A DNA stretch of 64,000 nucleotides from Flectonema sp. DT1601. Taxonomy: Eukaryota; Euglenozoa; Diplonemea; Diplonemida; Diplonemidae. The DNA lies in the NCBI GenBank assembly GCA_964019425.1, contig OZ025780.1, forward strand, positions 824,001-888,000. Direction: 5' to 3'. A model generated the notes under the pieces. It searched no databases and was not told the origin of the DNA. It was given only the letters and a program-made list of their open reading frames with translations. Positions 9,817 through 20,722 of the stretch are shown piece by piece; the first letter of the stretch is position 1, and each line of letters opens with the position of its first letter. A program made the translations under genes and the position numbers.

Positions 9817-11181
9817 ATGGGATCAGATCTCAGTGTAAATTCATGGCCACCAAAGGAGGCTACAATTAAAGGAGAAAGACAAGACAATAACAACAAATAT
9901 CGTGAATTGAGAAAACAAGCTGCGAAGTTCGAAGCAGCTCACAAATCGTTAATTGCGGAGGCAGAGAAATATGAAAAAATTACATCAACTGAGAAAACAG
10001 CGACTCCAGAACTTGATGAAGATGATAACGAAGAAGACTCATCAACAAGTAGAACTCCGAGTAAAGAAGAAAGTGAAAATCAATTATCTGAAGCTGGTAG
10101 TGCAACATGTGAATCAAAACAAGAATCTGATGATATCAATCAAGACGGGGATGTTGAAGAAAGTCAATCAAGTGACCCAAACGCTGAAGAAAAGATTACT
10201 GACTGGCTTCAGGAACTCGTAGATGATAACGACATCGTATTCGTCTCAAAACAGAATTGTCCATTCTCAGCTGCAGTTAAAAAGATTTTAGCAATCGCAG
10301 AAGTAGACTTTGAAGAAATAAAATCTGATTCACTTGAAGAAGAGAAGTGTTTTATGTTACTTCAGGTCATTGAAGACACTTGGAAACGATTTGGACTTCC
10401 AGTTCTGTGGATCTCACAATCGCCAACTGACACAAACGAACTTCGTCAGATGGTTGAGAATGGAACCCTCGCAGCTATTCATAACAAACAATTCATTCGA
10501 AAAATGCACGCGGAGTTAAAAGACGAAGATGAGGAACTTATCGACGAAGTTGAAGACGAGGAATCTTCTGAAACGACCGAACCCGTTGAGGAAGTTACTC
10601 AAATAGAAATCTCACCATCGATGTCTCACCTCAGACCGAATCCACCACTTTGTGTTGAAAGGTCTACTTCGTTACTTGCTGTTGATCTTACGAATGTTTT
10701 TGTTGAAATTGGTGCTAATAAAATAGTGGAACTCTGTACTGCATTTGTCGAAGGTCTGACTGACGATACTGAAATAATAAATATTTATATAAAAAAAGGA
10801 TTCTCACGTCGGAAAATTGTTCAAAAGCTTTCTGGGTTTCTTTGTGAACGTTTTGGTGGTCCAGAAGGTGTGACTGACCAGGCAGCCACTCAGGGATGTC
10901 CATCAATTCTCTGTTGTCCTGCGATGCTTGTGATGAGACATAACCATTTGGAATTGTCTGCAACAATAAGTGCTCGTTGGTTATCTGTTATGATATCAGC
11001 GATTAACTCAACAATACCATCTCATGTGGCTCCGCTACTTGAACAGTACTTTCGAGAGACGATAAAATTATTTCACTCACACAATACGACGGATGACGTT
11101 ATCAAAAACAAAGACGCTGATCACTCTCCGAAAACAAGTCCCCGAAGTACAAAGAATTCCCCGAGAGCTGCTGTCACATAA
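9817..11181 (+). CDS. glutaredoxin-like / truncated-globin-like fusion protein
   Basis: 454 aa starting at the first ATG, MGSDLS, which fits the N-myristoylation consensus (Gly2, Ser6); the upstream open frame has no ATG. Residues ~15-125 are acidic, Ser/Glu-rich and partly coiled. Residues ~130-215 form a glutaredoxin-like domain with active-site CPFS (monothiol type) after an IVFVSKQN strand and a cis-Pro-type GLPVLW. After an acidic linker, residues ~285-430 resemble a truncated haemoglobin: FLCERFGGPEG and a later RH followed by a helix with RWLSVM match the GGP and proximal-His (MRHNHLEL) region of that family. This suggests a membrane-attached haem/thiol redox or gas-sensing protein; the function is inferred. 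The tail is basic with repeated SPR/SPK motifs. Confidence 0.65.
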   Translation: MGSDLSVNSWPPKEATIKGERQDNNNKYRELRKQAAKFEAAHKSLIAEAEKYEKITSTEKTATPELDEDDNEEDSSTSRTPSKEESENQLSEAGSATCESKQESDDINQDGDVEESQSSDPNAEEKITDWLQELVDDNDIVFVSKQNCPFSAAVKKILAIAEVDFEEIKSDSLEEEKCFMLLQVIEDTWKRFGLPVLWISQSPTDTNELRQMVENGTLAAIHNKQFIRKMHAELKDEDEELIDEVEDEESSETTEPVEEVTQIEISPSMSHLRPNPPLCVERSTSLLAVDLTNVFVEIGANKIVELCTAFVEGLTDDTEIINIYIKKGFSRRKIVQKLSGFLCERFGGPEGVTDQAATQGCPSILCCPAMLVMRHNHLELSATISARWLSVMISAINSTIPSHVAPLLEQYFRETIKLFHSHNTTDDVIKNKDADHSPKTSPRSTKNSPRAAVT

Positions 11182-11298
11182 TTCTTCATATTTACACTTA
11201 TCTAAATCGTTTATGGTTTTTTTTTGTTCATCAAATTACTACTATTTGTTTTTATTTATTTTTCTTTCATCATCAGTGCGTAAAGCATCTCACACACA

Positions 11299-14200
11299 AT
11301 GAAGGAGGGCAATGCTACCTCTTCATCTACCCCGAGAAAGATTCTCTCAGGTAAGCACAGATTAGTAAAGACAGGACTGACTGATGAGGAAATTATTAAT
11401 AAGGAGCTTCGAGTTGTTAATTCAATAGTCGATTATCCGAAGGTTTGGATTGGAAGTTGCACAATACTCTTCTTAGTCCTCACTGTGATTGGTTTTATTG
11501 TAGTCGGATTGGAAGTTAGTGGTGAGGAAATAGCTTCTCGATATGATTGGAGAACTGAGAGACGTGATGCTGTTCACAGATTAAAAGAAACGATTGAAGA
11601 ACAACCAAATGGAATTAATAAACCAAACACACCTCGAGAGCTACTTAGAACTGAAGAACTATCTTCGTATAATTTTATTTATGAAAATGACAATGAAAAC
11701 GTCTTCACTGTTGCGATTGCTCTCTTTATGAAACTAACTGAAGATCGACTTCTAAATGACCCAGAGTTTAGCAATCATTGTTTAGTTCAATGGTTTCCAT
11801 CAACAGCCAACTGTCCAGGTCAAGACTGTCCTTGGTATAGAACAAATTGGGACTATACTCTTGACGCAGTCATGAGTGATGGGTCAAAATTAATTTGTTC
11901 TCCTCCAACGTCACTCGCATACTATTTTTACAACACTCGACTGGCTGTTAATACTCCTGTCGTACAAAATGGAGAGTCTTATTATGTTGAATGCGATCTC
12001 ACAAATAACTACGATTGGTGTGTTCAAAATGCTACTCCAGTCTACCTCACTCAACTTGTCAACAACAAGACTTCAGAACAGAATTGGGCTGATATTGAAG
12101 CTGGAGGAGTTGAACCTACTCAGCTACAGATCACCGCTTATGTTGCATATGCTGCGAGGGCGAGAAACGAATTAGTTTGGTTGAATATATTTTTTGATAA
12201 AACTTATGGAAATCTTCCAAAACCAGAAACCTGTACCTCAACCAGAAGTAAAATTGATTTCGGAGGTCCTCGAGAAAGAGTTGACCCACTTAAATACAAG
12301 TCAACCAGATGTCAGCTACAAACAACAACATCGTTATGTGAAGCAGTGGTTGGATGTGTTTGGACTGAGTACGGAGGTATCACAATGGACATAGCAGCAT
12401 GTCAGCCAAGTCAATATAATTACGTCAGTGCCTTACCTCAAGGCGATATCAACGAAGATCAGATTGAAGACTTCATAAAGTGGGCGAAGGATTTCACGTC
12501 TTTCTATGAGGACCTCGATGGCCCAGATACGAATTTATATTTCTTCGCCAGCGGTGTTCTGTTTGACAGATTCTTAGAAATCATCGCCAGAGATGCGCTT
12601 CTCGCAGTGATCTCATTCTTGTTTGTGTATCTCTACTTACAGATTCACACTGGTTCTTTCTTCTTAGCAACACTCGGTATGATTCAAGTCATAATGCCAT
12701 TTCCAATGGGGTACTTCGTCTATAGAGTTGTGTTTGGAATCACCGCATTCTACGGCCTGTCGTCTCTGGCGTTGTATATCGTTCTCGCAATCGGAGCTGA
12801 TGATATTTTTGTTTTTATGGACAATTGGGTTCAGGCTGGTGTTCGTCCACGTCCTGACAACTGCACCTACATAAAAGGTAGAATGGCTCATGCTTGGAAG
12901 ATTGCTGGTACTACGATGGGAATCACTTCCATGACTACGATGGCTGCTTTTATCGCAACGATGACATCTCCACTTCCTGAGATCGGACTTTTCGGTTTGT
13001 TTGCAGCTATTTTAATATTTTTTGATTACTTGTTGGTGATGACGTTTTTTGCTGCAGCAGTTGTCCTTTACCATCGTAACTTTGAAAACACCATCGGATG
13101 CTGCTGCTGTGGGAATACTCTATTAGGCTCATGGTGTAATTGCTGTACTTGTTTTACCACAGTGTTGAATGATGAGGATCACAATAGAGTTGTTTCAGGT
13201 CCAGAAATGGAAACGTCATACTCAGACGAGATAAAAATTCCTCCTCGTCCTGATATAAAATGTTTGGAAACTATTTTAGTTGAGAAGCGAAGTTATGAAA
13301 CTATTGAAGAAGCTCGTGAGAAATTAGGAAATTTACTCGATCTGAACATCTCAAAGGAATCACTTCCATCACTAACTGATGATTATAAAGAGAAACTTCA
13401 TGAAGCTGTTCTCATGGATTCAACTTTTAAGTATTCTCGTGGTGTTGGAATAGTTCTTCTTATTGTAGCAGTCGTTCTTTATGTGACTGGTTTTGCAAGT
13501 CTGCAAAGTGATCGGACCCCCGGGTATGACAATGTACTCTCATATGGAGTGATAGTCGTCATCGGTCTTCTCGTTTTTAACTGTTCGATGAACGCTTTCA
13601 GAACTGCTAATGATAGACGGGTTGAAATCGAAGGAAAAACACCCTCAGCAACCAACTTTATAACAACCCACTTAGCACCATTCTTATCAGGTACGAGTGG
13701 TATTGGAAGTCACTGGTTCGTTAGAGTACTACCTGGAACCGTATTAGTTGGTATTTGGATCGTGTTTGTTATTCACGCTTTGAAATTAGACTACACCAGC
13801 AAGAGTGAACAATGGTTACCAGATTGGCATGACTTACAGAAATACATGGACTCGTCAAGGGAAGACTTCGTAGCAACAGACACGGAGTTTGTTCAAAGTG
13901 TTCAGGTAGTGTTTGGGGTTGATGTTCGCAACCCAATTGATAGGTCAGGAACTGATGAATACGATCCAAGTGATAGAGGTCAGACTATCTACTCCCAATG
14001 GAATACCAAGCAGTCGGATTTATCATCTGAGGAGTTTCAACAATTCTTATTAGGATTCTGTGATCACATCCTTGAGACTACCATCACTAACAATCTTCCT
14101 CTCCAAAGAGTAATGATCAACGCTCCTCCTGATCCAAGACAAGGTCTTGGTGATCAGAACTGTTTTATGAGAGGTCTGAAAGATCATGTCGAAAAATCTG

Positions 14201-15228
14201 GAAACGTTTTTCCAATTCCAATAAGTAATTATTTATCTACAGTATGGGATTTCACAAAGGGACAGTCAGGAATGAAACAAGGACTTGCTCCACATCAACG
14301 ATTCTACGACAAGATTCTGTTCAAGTTTGACAACGGACTTGAGGAAGACCCGACTGGAGTAGAAGCAGTTCTGATTGAGTTCAACACAACTTTGAAAGAA
14401 TTCGGCAACGCCTACGACGACATCACTGACTGGTTTAATGCCTGGGAGGGTTACATGGATGGGATAAAGTCTTATGAATATAACTACACACACAACTACC
14501 CAGCTGCTTCATCAGTATGGTCTTCTCGTATTCTTCATTCGTCACATATTTGGGTTTGGATGAGAACGCAATACCTCCTCGTGAGTGGAGCGATCACTGG
14601 AACACTTGTCAGTTTAGGACTTGCGACTTTTATAATATTCCTAGCGACTCTTAATATTCTGATCGCTGTATTCGTACTACTTGAGTTGTGTGGTGTTGTT
14701 GGATGTACTCTTGGGCTTACTTATTTATTAGGATGGGAATTAGGAATGATTGAATCAGTCAGTATTACTGTTCTAGTTGGGCTATCAGTCGATTACGTAG
14801 TACACTTCGCAGTTCATTATGGACACGTCAGAGTCAACACAAATGATGATGATGAAAGTGGTCCAACAGAACGCCAACGAAGAGTTCATGAAGTAGTTTC
14901 TGACATGGGACCAACAGTTCTCGGTGGTGCAGCAACATCAATTGGAGCGTCTCTGGTGTTGGTCTGTACTTGGATTCAGTTCTTTTATAAGTTTGGAATT
15001 ATTTTCTTATTCACAATTCTGTTTTCATATCTTTGGGCGATGTTCTTCTTCTTACCTTTGATGTCTTTCTTTGGACCAGAAAAAGAGTTCCTCAGTTTGA
15101 GACCATTTCTCGCTAAGATTGCTCCAAGTTGGTTCGGAGCTCAGCAAAACGAAGGAGGAGAACAGTACATGGACAGCGTTGTGGACACTTCTCTTGAGAT
15201 GAAATCAAAAGAAGAAGGTGGTGTGTAG
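11299..15228 (+). CDS. Dispatched/Patched-like RND transporter (SSD family)
   Basis: Predicted 1309 aa with the two-block RND layout. It has one membrane segment at ~50-72, a large Cys-containing lumenal loop, a five-to-six-helix sterol-sensing-like block (~425-600), a cytosolic insert with a CCCC cluster, another membrane segment (~715), a second lumenal loop, and the last helix block (~1090-1260). TM4 carries GADDIFVFMDNW (near residue 498) and TM10 GLSVDYVVHF (near 1159). The acidic residues in these helices are the proton-relay positions of Patched/Dispatched/NPC1 relatives, and the GADD form is closest to Dispatched. It probably exports or moves sterols or lipids across a membrane. The acceptor AG is at 11275-11276. 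Confidence 0.85.
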   Translation: MKEGNATSSSTPRKILSGKHRLVKTGLTDEEIINKELRVVNSIVDYPKVWIGSCTILFLVLTVIGFIVVGLEVSGEEIASRYDWRTERRDAVHRLKETIEEQPNGINKPNTPRELLRTEELSSYNFIYENDNENVFTVAIALFMKLTEDRLLNDPEFSNHCLVQWFPSTANCPGQDCPWYRTNWDYTLDAVMSDGSKLICSPPTSLAYYFYNTRLAVNTPVVQNGESYYVECDLTNNYDWCVQNATPVYLTQLVNNKTSEQNWADIEAGGVEPTQLQITAYVAYAARARNELVWLNIFFDKTYGNLPKPETCTSTRSKIDFGGPRERVDPLKYKSTRCQLQTTTSLCEAVVGCVWTEYGGITMDIAACQPSQYNYVSALPQGDINEDQIEDFIKWAKDFTSFYEDLDGPDTNLYFFASGVLFDRFLEIIARDALLAVISFLFVYLYLQIHTGSFFLATLGMIQVIMPFPMGYFVYRVVFGITAFYGLSSLALYIVLAIGADDIFVFMDNWVQAGVRPRPDNCTYIKGRMAHAWKIAGTTMGITSMTTMAAFIATMTSPLPEIGLFGLFAAILIFFDYLLVMTFFAAAVVLYHRNFENTIGCCCCGNTLLGSWCNCCTCFTTVLNDEDHNRVVSGPEMETSYSDEIKIPPRPDIKCLETILVEKRSYETIEEAREKLGNLLDLNISKESLPSLTDDYKEKLHEAVLMDSTFKYSRGVGIVLLIVAVVLYVTGFASLQSDRTPGYDNVLSYGVIVVIGLLVFNCSMNAFRTANDRRVEIEGKTPSATNFITTHLAPFLSGTSGIGSHWFVRVLPGTVLVGIWIVFVIHALKLDYTSKSEQWLPDWHDLQKYMDSSREDFVATDTEFVQSVQVVFGVDVRNPIDRSGTDEYDPSDRGQTIYSQWNTKQSDLSSEEFQQFLLGFCDHILETTITNNLPLQRVMINAPPDPRQGLGDQNCFMRGLKDHVEKSGNVFPIPISNYLSTVWDFTKGQSGMKQGLAPHQRFYDKILFKFDNGLEEDPTGVEAVLIEFNTTLKEFGNAYDDITDWFNAWEGYMDGIKSYEYNYTHNYPAASSVWSSRILHSSHIWVWMRTQYLLVSGAITGTLVSLGLATFIIFLATLNILIAVFVLLELCGVVGCTLGLTYLLGWELGMIESVSITVLVGLSVDYVVHFAVHYGHVRVNTNDDDESGPTERQRRVHEVVSDMGPTVLGGAATSIGASLVLVCTWIQFFYKFGIIFLFTILFSYLWAMFFFLPLMSFFGPEKEFLSLRPFLAKIAPSWFGAQQNEGGEQYMDSVVDTSLEMKSKEEGGV

Positions 15229-16007
15229 TCCACACCTTTAGCTTTCAACCAGCTCTTACCATTCCCTGAGAGGCGGAGTATCCTTTCCTTTCATAATTTA
15301 ACTTCGTTTGTTTAGTACAATATCTTCTTCAAAAGGAAGAGATTGTCGTTTATTTTATTTACGTTTATTTTTTTTTCTTTTTAAATTATTTTGCACAACA
15401 CATCGATAATACGTAGTCTTGTTGCTATCGTTGAGTAGCAATGACACTTTTTGTAAAAAGAAGTTGTTTTTTTTTTTTGTTCCCTATTCAGCGTAGCTAA
15501 TCTATTTCCTTTGTAAGGATTTTGTATCGATGCGCACACAAAACAAAACTGACGTTGTTTCGCTTTTGTTGGTGACTAAACTCATCAACTATAGCAGCTT
15601 CTTACTCGCTGTTTAGTAAGCAATGCACTTCATTATGAAATGTTTCCGACACAGTCTTTCCTCCCCTGCTATTCTTTAGTTCTGAAAAAAAAAATACTTT
15701 TTTGTTATAATATTATTATGAGGTAGTCTCCCTTTATAGCACGACGATGGTATCGTGTCGTCGCTTTCTAACTCTAACTTGTAGCACGAAATTATTTATA
15801 TTTGGGAGACAGGACTCAGAACCTGTTTTTTTTTTTTTTTTTAAAACTAACTCCTTTCATTTATTAGATCTTGACTGACTAATAGAATGAAAAAAAGAAA
15901 AGATCAATTTGAATTTTTTTTTTAATGCATCAGCGTGTCAACTACTGAACTATTTGTTTCATCTTATCGACCCTCTTTCGATGAAGAAAATGAATGCGAA
16001 CTCTTTT

Positions 16008-16790
16008 TTTTTTTTAGAGGACGATTGAGATTAAGTCTCTTTTGTTTGAACTTGCTGTGGTAACAATGTATTATAAAAAAAAATAAAAAAAACTTCTATC
16101 CTCCTTCTACTTCCTCTCTTATTAATATAAACAAGCAGTTGTTACATGTAAAAGAAGGTTGGCGGATCGATTCAGGTCGAACTCCGTTGATTAATTGATG
16201 AATTCTGTGGACCTTTACAACCTTTAAACAATCTTCTGTTTTTGTTATTTGATTTGTTTATATTGAAGTTGAGAAGATCAATTTATTATTGTTTTCAGTG
16301 TACACATATATCGGAATGGATGAAGGGAGGTGATCCACGGATTAGATTTCCGTGTTGCAATTTTTCATTCTTTTTTTTTTTAGAGGACAATTGGCATTAA
16401 GTCTCTTTTGTTTGAACTTACTGTGGTAACAATGCAATTCGGCGCTCAACCTGTAGTACGTGGCCCCCGAATCCCCATATTCGAGCACATATGGGATTTT
16501 ATCGATACCAACTGTTGGTCTCTTTTTATTGCAACCAGGTTTGGCTGAACCCGATATTCGTTTTAGCCAGTTTCAAGTTGCTTTATATTTAATCATCGTA
16601 TCAAGTTACCCTTTCTACTTCCTCTCTTATTAATATAAACAAGCAGTTGTTACATGGAAAAGAAGGTTGGCGGATCGATTCAGGTCGAACTCCGTTCTTA
16701 ATGAAGTTTTGCCAATGGATGGGAGGAAGGTGATTCATAGATTACGTGTCCGTGTTGCATTTTTTTCATTCTTTTTTTTTTTTCAGGTCT
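16008..16790 (+). repeat. duplicated 5' flank of the bestrophin-like gene
   Basis: Three blocks occur twice in this stretch: AGAGGACRATTGRSATTAAG... (16015 and 16381), ACAAGCAGTTGTTACATG... (16130 and 16637) and GGATGRRRGGARGTGATYCA... (16317 and 16716). The duplicated flank includes the T-rich acceptor tract, so the upstream copy may be a leftover of an older gene-level duplication. The downstream copy holds the dispersed repeat at about 16468-16580. Confidence 0.7.
16468..16580 (+). repeat. dispersed repeat, copy 1
   Basis: Shares CCGAATCCCCATATTCG, GGATTTTATCGATA and CAACTGTTGGTCTCT, plus TTCGTTTTAGCCAGTTTCAA, with 42957-43060. No coding capacity is seen. It could be a short non-autonomous mobile element. 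Confidence 0.75.
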
Positions 16791-16804
16791 ACTATTTCAT
16801 TAAT

Positions 16805-17896
16805 ATGGAGGATGACCCTCCGTATCACCCGACATATGTCTTTAGTGCCCCTGCTGTCGGTTTCGCACCACCAACGCTGACGACAAAATGTGATTCTGTA
16901 CAGAGATCGAGATTTGTATTTCATCTTCGAAACGTTTTTCGATTAGTAGCGACCTTTCCAACTATAATAACGTTGTTTATAGCTGAAGGGTTATTGGCTA
17001 TCTGTATATATTTTGATAAGTACGCTAGAATTCATCCGAATTTATTTTTAACTTGCCTAGTGTTCCCGTTGGCATTTTCAATTAATATTGCGTATCAAAG
17101 AAGAGAAAGAGCTCTTGACGACGTTGCGTTATTGAAATCAGCCGGTTTTGCTTGGTTTTGTCTCCATCAAGAATGGCATACAAAATTAGCTGATCCGTAT
17201 CACATGGAACTTCCATTTGATGATCTGCATCACAAGAAGTACGGTAAATGGCATTTAGATGTTACGTATGGAGTTTTGAAGGATTTATTCTCTCTTATTA
17301 GTGTTTATTTGTCAACTCCAGACACGGAGTACGGTATAAACTCAAAAAAGAAAAGTCATCGAATCAAAGGACGCAATGTCCTCCTTCAAGAGATTTACTG
17401 TAGGCTGCAAGAGATTAGTGCTGCGAATGAGAGGTTGAGAGTTGCTAGTCAGGCGGCTGCTGGGCTTCAGAATCCGTCATTTGTACAACCTCCGATATTA
17501 ACGAGACCTATTCACTGGGCGTACTTTATCACTCAGGCTTTTGAAAAGCTTCGTGGAATTCGAGACTATCGTTCTCCAACATCAATCAGATCATTTACGA
17601 AGGCACTCACTTGGATGGTTCCATGTCTTCTTGCTCCGTACTTCTCGTGGGTAGCACACGACTATCAAATTTGGGCCGCCTACTTCGTCTGTGCGTTCGT
17701 TACTATCATTCTCTCAGCTTTGAGAGATGTTCAGGATTTCGGTGAGAATCCTTTCCTTCCAATTGGAGAAGATGATATTGATAATTTGAATCTCAAAGAC
17801 TTAAATTTAAAATGGGAAACTCAAACGATTCAATCTGTGTGGCCACCTCCTCCTGAACCTCCTGCGATGTTTACAAATAACTCATTCGAGCATTAG
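16805..17896 (+). CDS. bestrophin-like membrane protein
   Basis: 363 aa from the first ATG (MEDDPPYHP), 18 bases after a T-tract/CAG acceptor (AG 16785-16786). Two hydrophobic segments lie at ~45-70 and ~80-98, followed by YQRRERALDDVALLKSAGF, and two more at ~275-320. The pattern, together with the ending DVQDFGENPFLPIGEDDID, resembles bestrophin/YneE-type anion channels (a conserved acidic 'NPF' segment after the last helix). Similarity is partial and I rate the family assignment moderate. Its 3' 550 bases are duplicated twice downstream as dead fragments inside the 6PGDH repeat units, so this is the only complete copy. Confidence 0.6.
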   Translation: MEDDPPYHPTYVFSAPAVGFAPPTLTTKCDSVQRSRFVFHLRNVFRLVATFPTIITLFIAEGLLAICIYFDKYARIHPNLFLTCLVFPLAFSINIAYQRRERALDDVALLKSAGFAWFCLHQEWHTKLADPYHMELPFDDLHHKKYGKWHLDVTYGVLKDLFSLISVYLSTPDTEYGINSKKKSHRIKGRNVLLQEIYCRLQEISAANERLRVASQAAAGLQNPSFVQPPILTRPIHWAYFITQAFEKLRGIRDYRSPTSIRSFTKALTWMVPCLLAPYFSWVAHDYQIWAAYFVCAFVTIILSALRDVQDFGENPFLPIGEDDIDNLNLKDLNLKWETQTIQSVWPPPPEPPAMFTNNSFEH

Positions 17897-18140
17897 ACAA
17901 AAAGAGTTAACAATCTGACTTGAGAAACTGCTGCATTTTGAAAAAATACAAATAGTCCGCACAATTAGATTATTTTTTTATTTTTATTTTTGCTCCGATT
18001 GTAATAAAACTATAAACTGATGCCTTATTAGTCTGAATTGGTTCCTTCTTTCAGATTCGTTACAAAACACTTGTTTTTTTTTTTTTTTTTTCTATAAAAT
18101 TATTTAATTACTTTCAGCGATCTATTCTCACCCCGCCAAA

Positions 18141-19863
18141 ATGGAAACCGAAGCCGAAGTCAAGGAGTACTTTAAGAAGCAGGGATTGAATGACATCATC
18201 AACGACGTGTTGGCGTCAATGGCCGCAGAGAGCCCAACTGATGTCTGGGAAGGTTTGAAGAACGCTTTAGACGAAGCCAAGTACAAGAGAATTAAATTGG
18301 GTTCAAAGGCCAGCAGCGGAGACAGACACGCTGATGGAGACATCGCTGTGATTGGAATGGCAGTAATGGGACAGAACTTGATCATGAACATGGCTGATAA
18401 TGGTTACAAGGTTATCGCATGGAACCGTTCCAAGGAGAAGGTCGATGACTTCGTTGAGAATGGTGCTGCCCACGGAGTAGCAAATGTTGTCGGAGCCAGC
18501 TCAACTGAAGACATGTGCAGACGTTTAAAGCGTCCAAGAAAGGTGATGTTGATGGTTAAAGCCGGACAGCCAGTTGACGACTTCATCGATCAGTTGATCC
18601 CTTACCTTGAGGCTGGTGACATCATCATCGATGGTGGAAACTCTCACTTCCCAGACAGCATTCGTCGTACCAAGTCCCTCGCCAAAAAGGGTCTTCACTT
18701 CGTGGGAGCTGGAGTGTCAGGTGGAGAAGAAGGAGCCAGATATGGTCCATCGATCATGCCTGGTGGTTCCGCCGAGGCATGGCCACACTTGAGACCAATC
18801 TTCCAGGCTATTTCAGCCAAGGTTGGTGACGAATCATGTTGTGACTGGGTAGGACAAGATGGTGCTGGTCATTACGTAAAGATGGTTCACAACGGTATCG
18901 AATACGGTGACATGCAGATCATCTGTGAGGTTTACCAATTCATGAGAGATGTTATGAAGTTGGAATGCGATGAGATGGCAGAAATCTTCAACGAGTACAA
19001 CAAGGGAGACCTTGAGTCTTACCTGGTTGAGATCACTGCCAACATCCTCGCGTTTAAGGACACCGACAACACTCCACTTGTTGAGAAGATTCGTGACACC
19101 GCTGGCCAGAAGGGAACTGGAAAGTGGACCGGAATTGAAGCCTTAGACTTGGGTGTTCCTCTCACCCTCATTGGTGAATCCGTCTTTTCCCGTTGTCTGT
19201 CATCACTCAAGGACGAGAGAGTGAGAGCTTCAGCCATTTTGAAGTCCACAACAGCCTCATCGTACGAATTCAAGGGAAACAAGAAGAGCTTCGTCGACAA
19301 GCTTGGAAAGGCACTTCTTGCATCAAAGATCGTATCTTACGCTCAGGGATTTATGCTCCTCAAGGCTGCTGCTGCTGAGCACGGATGGACTCTCAACTAT
19401 GGAGCTATTGCTTTGATGTGGAGAGGTGGATGCATTATCAGATCTACTTTCTTAGGAAAGATTAAGGAAGCCTTTGAGTCACACACCAACTTGGAATCCC
19501 TCCTCACCGATGACTTCTTCAGAGACAAAATCGCTGAATGTGAAGAAGCTTGGAGAGACGTCGTCGGGGAAGCTACTCGCGCCGGAGTTCCTGTCCCAAC
19601 TCTCTCAACTGCACTCTCATTCTGGGACGGGTACCGTACTGCTCGTCTTCCTGCTAACTTGCTTCAGGTTTGTTATTATTTATTACGCGGATTTTTTATC
19701 ATCGTCCTTCCTTAGAATTAAAAACAAATCAAAACAATGACAGGCTCAAAGAGATTACTTCGGAGCTCACACCTACGAGCTTTTGGACAGCCCAGGAAAG
19801 TACCACCACACGAACTGGACTGGAAAGGGAGGAAACATCTCTTCAACTCAGTACAACAAGTAA
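18141..19863 (+). CDS. 6-phosphogluconate dehydrogenase, copy 1 (spliced, RIIa-like N-terminus)
   Basis: join(18141..19667, 19744..19863), 548 aa. It converts 6-phosphogluconate to ribulose-5-phosphate and CO2 with NADP+ in the pentose phosphate pathway. The Rossmann motif GMAVMG lies at ~70, [19 protein letters not shown] near 195, the catalytic-Lys region [15 protein letters not shown] near 245, and the PROSITE-type signature [11 protein letters not shown] near 318. The 76-nt intron (GTTTGT...GACAG) joins ANLLQ to [14 protein letters not shown]. About 60 extra residues precede the enzyme; [16 protein letters not shown]...P.D...GL..AL resembles the RIIa/Dpy-30 dimerisation-docking fold used for ciliary anchoring. 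There is no C-terminal PTS1. The acceptor AG is at 18116-18117. Confidence 0.95.
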
Positions 19864-20722
19864 TTACTATCACGGAATTCATTTTGAAAAGTTGGCTTAC
19901 ATCCTTGTGGTGATCTATTATTTTTGCAACAAGTGAAGTAGGAAGATAAAACTGAGTATGATGTGATCCAGTTTATTATTATTATTTTTTTGTTTTTACA
20001 AAAACAGACTTGCGAGGTAAACAAAAATTTCTTTTGAAAAGAAAAACCAAAAAAAATCGCACGAACACCACAACTGCCTGAGTTTGGCTGAAGAGCCTCA
20101 AATAGGAAGCCGGTGCTGCCATTTTTTGAACATATACATTGTGATGATGCTAGAGTGCAAGAAAAGAAGGAAGGAAAAAAGAAAAGAAAAAGCACGGACT
20201 ACAAGCAGCCAGCACTGTCTCACCAGAGTTGTCCCAGTCCTGGTTGAGCATATAAAAAAATATCCTCCCCTCTCCCCTGCATCCTTAGTGACTTGGTAAA
20301 TCTGTGCTAGGGGGTGCTTTGGTCCCCTTCACGATTTCTTTTTTTTAATTTATTCATTTTTTAAAATAATTCTTTTGGTTTTGAATCGGGGGCCTGAAGT
20401 TGGTTGCCGTTGTTTAGTCTGGTTTGGATTTCTGCGTACCAAAATGTCAATTCTTGCCGGATATCTTCAGGTGAACTGTCAGGAATCCATCACTTCCAAC
20501 GCTGTTAAAGCAAGCTTACGATTATACAAAAAAAAAAAAAAAGGTTTTTTTTTTTTTTTTTTTTTTTTGATGATACAACTAATAATATAGCAAATGAAAA
20601 AGAAAAAAGGATTTGAAAATGACCCGTACTATCTCGAAGAAGAGAAAATCTTTTTCAAAAAAAAAAAAATAATATACAATAAATTTTTTAAGTAACTTTA
20701 CACGCACTAAAGACATACGTCG
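19864..20722. other. spacer of repeat unit 1
   Basis: 3' flank of 6PGDH copy 1, with poly-A/poly-T blocks (20527-20568) and no supported gene. It is identical in unit 2 (23369-24227). Confidence 0.7.

Larger units (their letters stand above)
15229..16804. other. long intergenic with duplicated 5' flank and dispersed repeat
   Basis: No gene is seen. Poly-T runs are frequent. The last 800 bases contain two diverged copies of the flank of the next gene and an inserted dispersed repeat, listed separately. Confidence 0.6.

Noticed and set aside
16667..16804. Upstream extension of the bestrophin-like ORF
   Set aside because: No ATG in good context before the T-tract/CAG acceptor at 16786, and the stretch belongs to the duplicated noncoding flank.
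18128..18391. Minus-strand ORFs repeated identically in each 6PGDH unit
   Set aside because: They are antisense shadows of the 6PGDH coding sequence, with no promoter or acceptor signal and hydrophobic nonsense composition.
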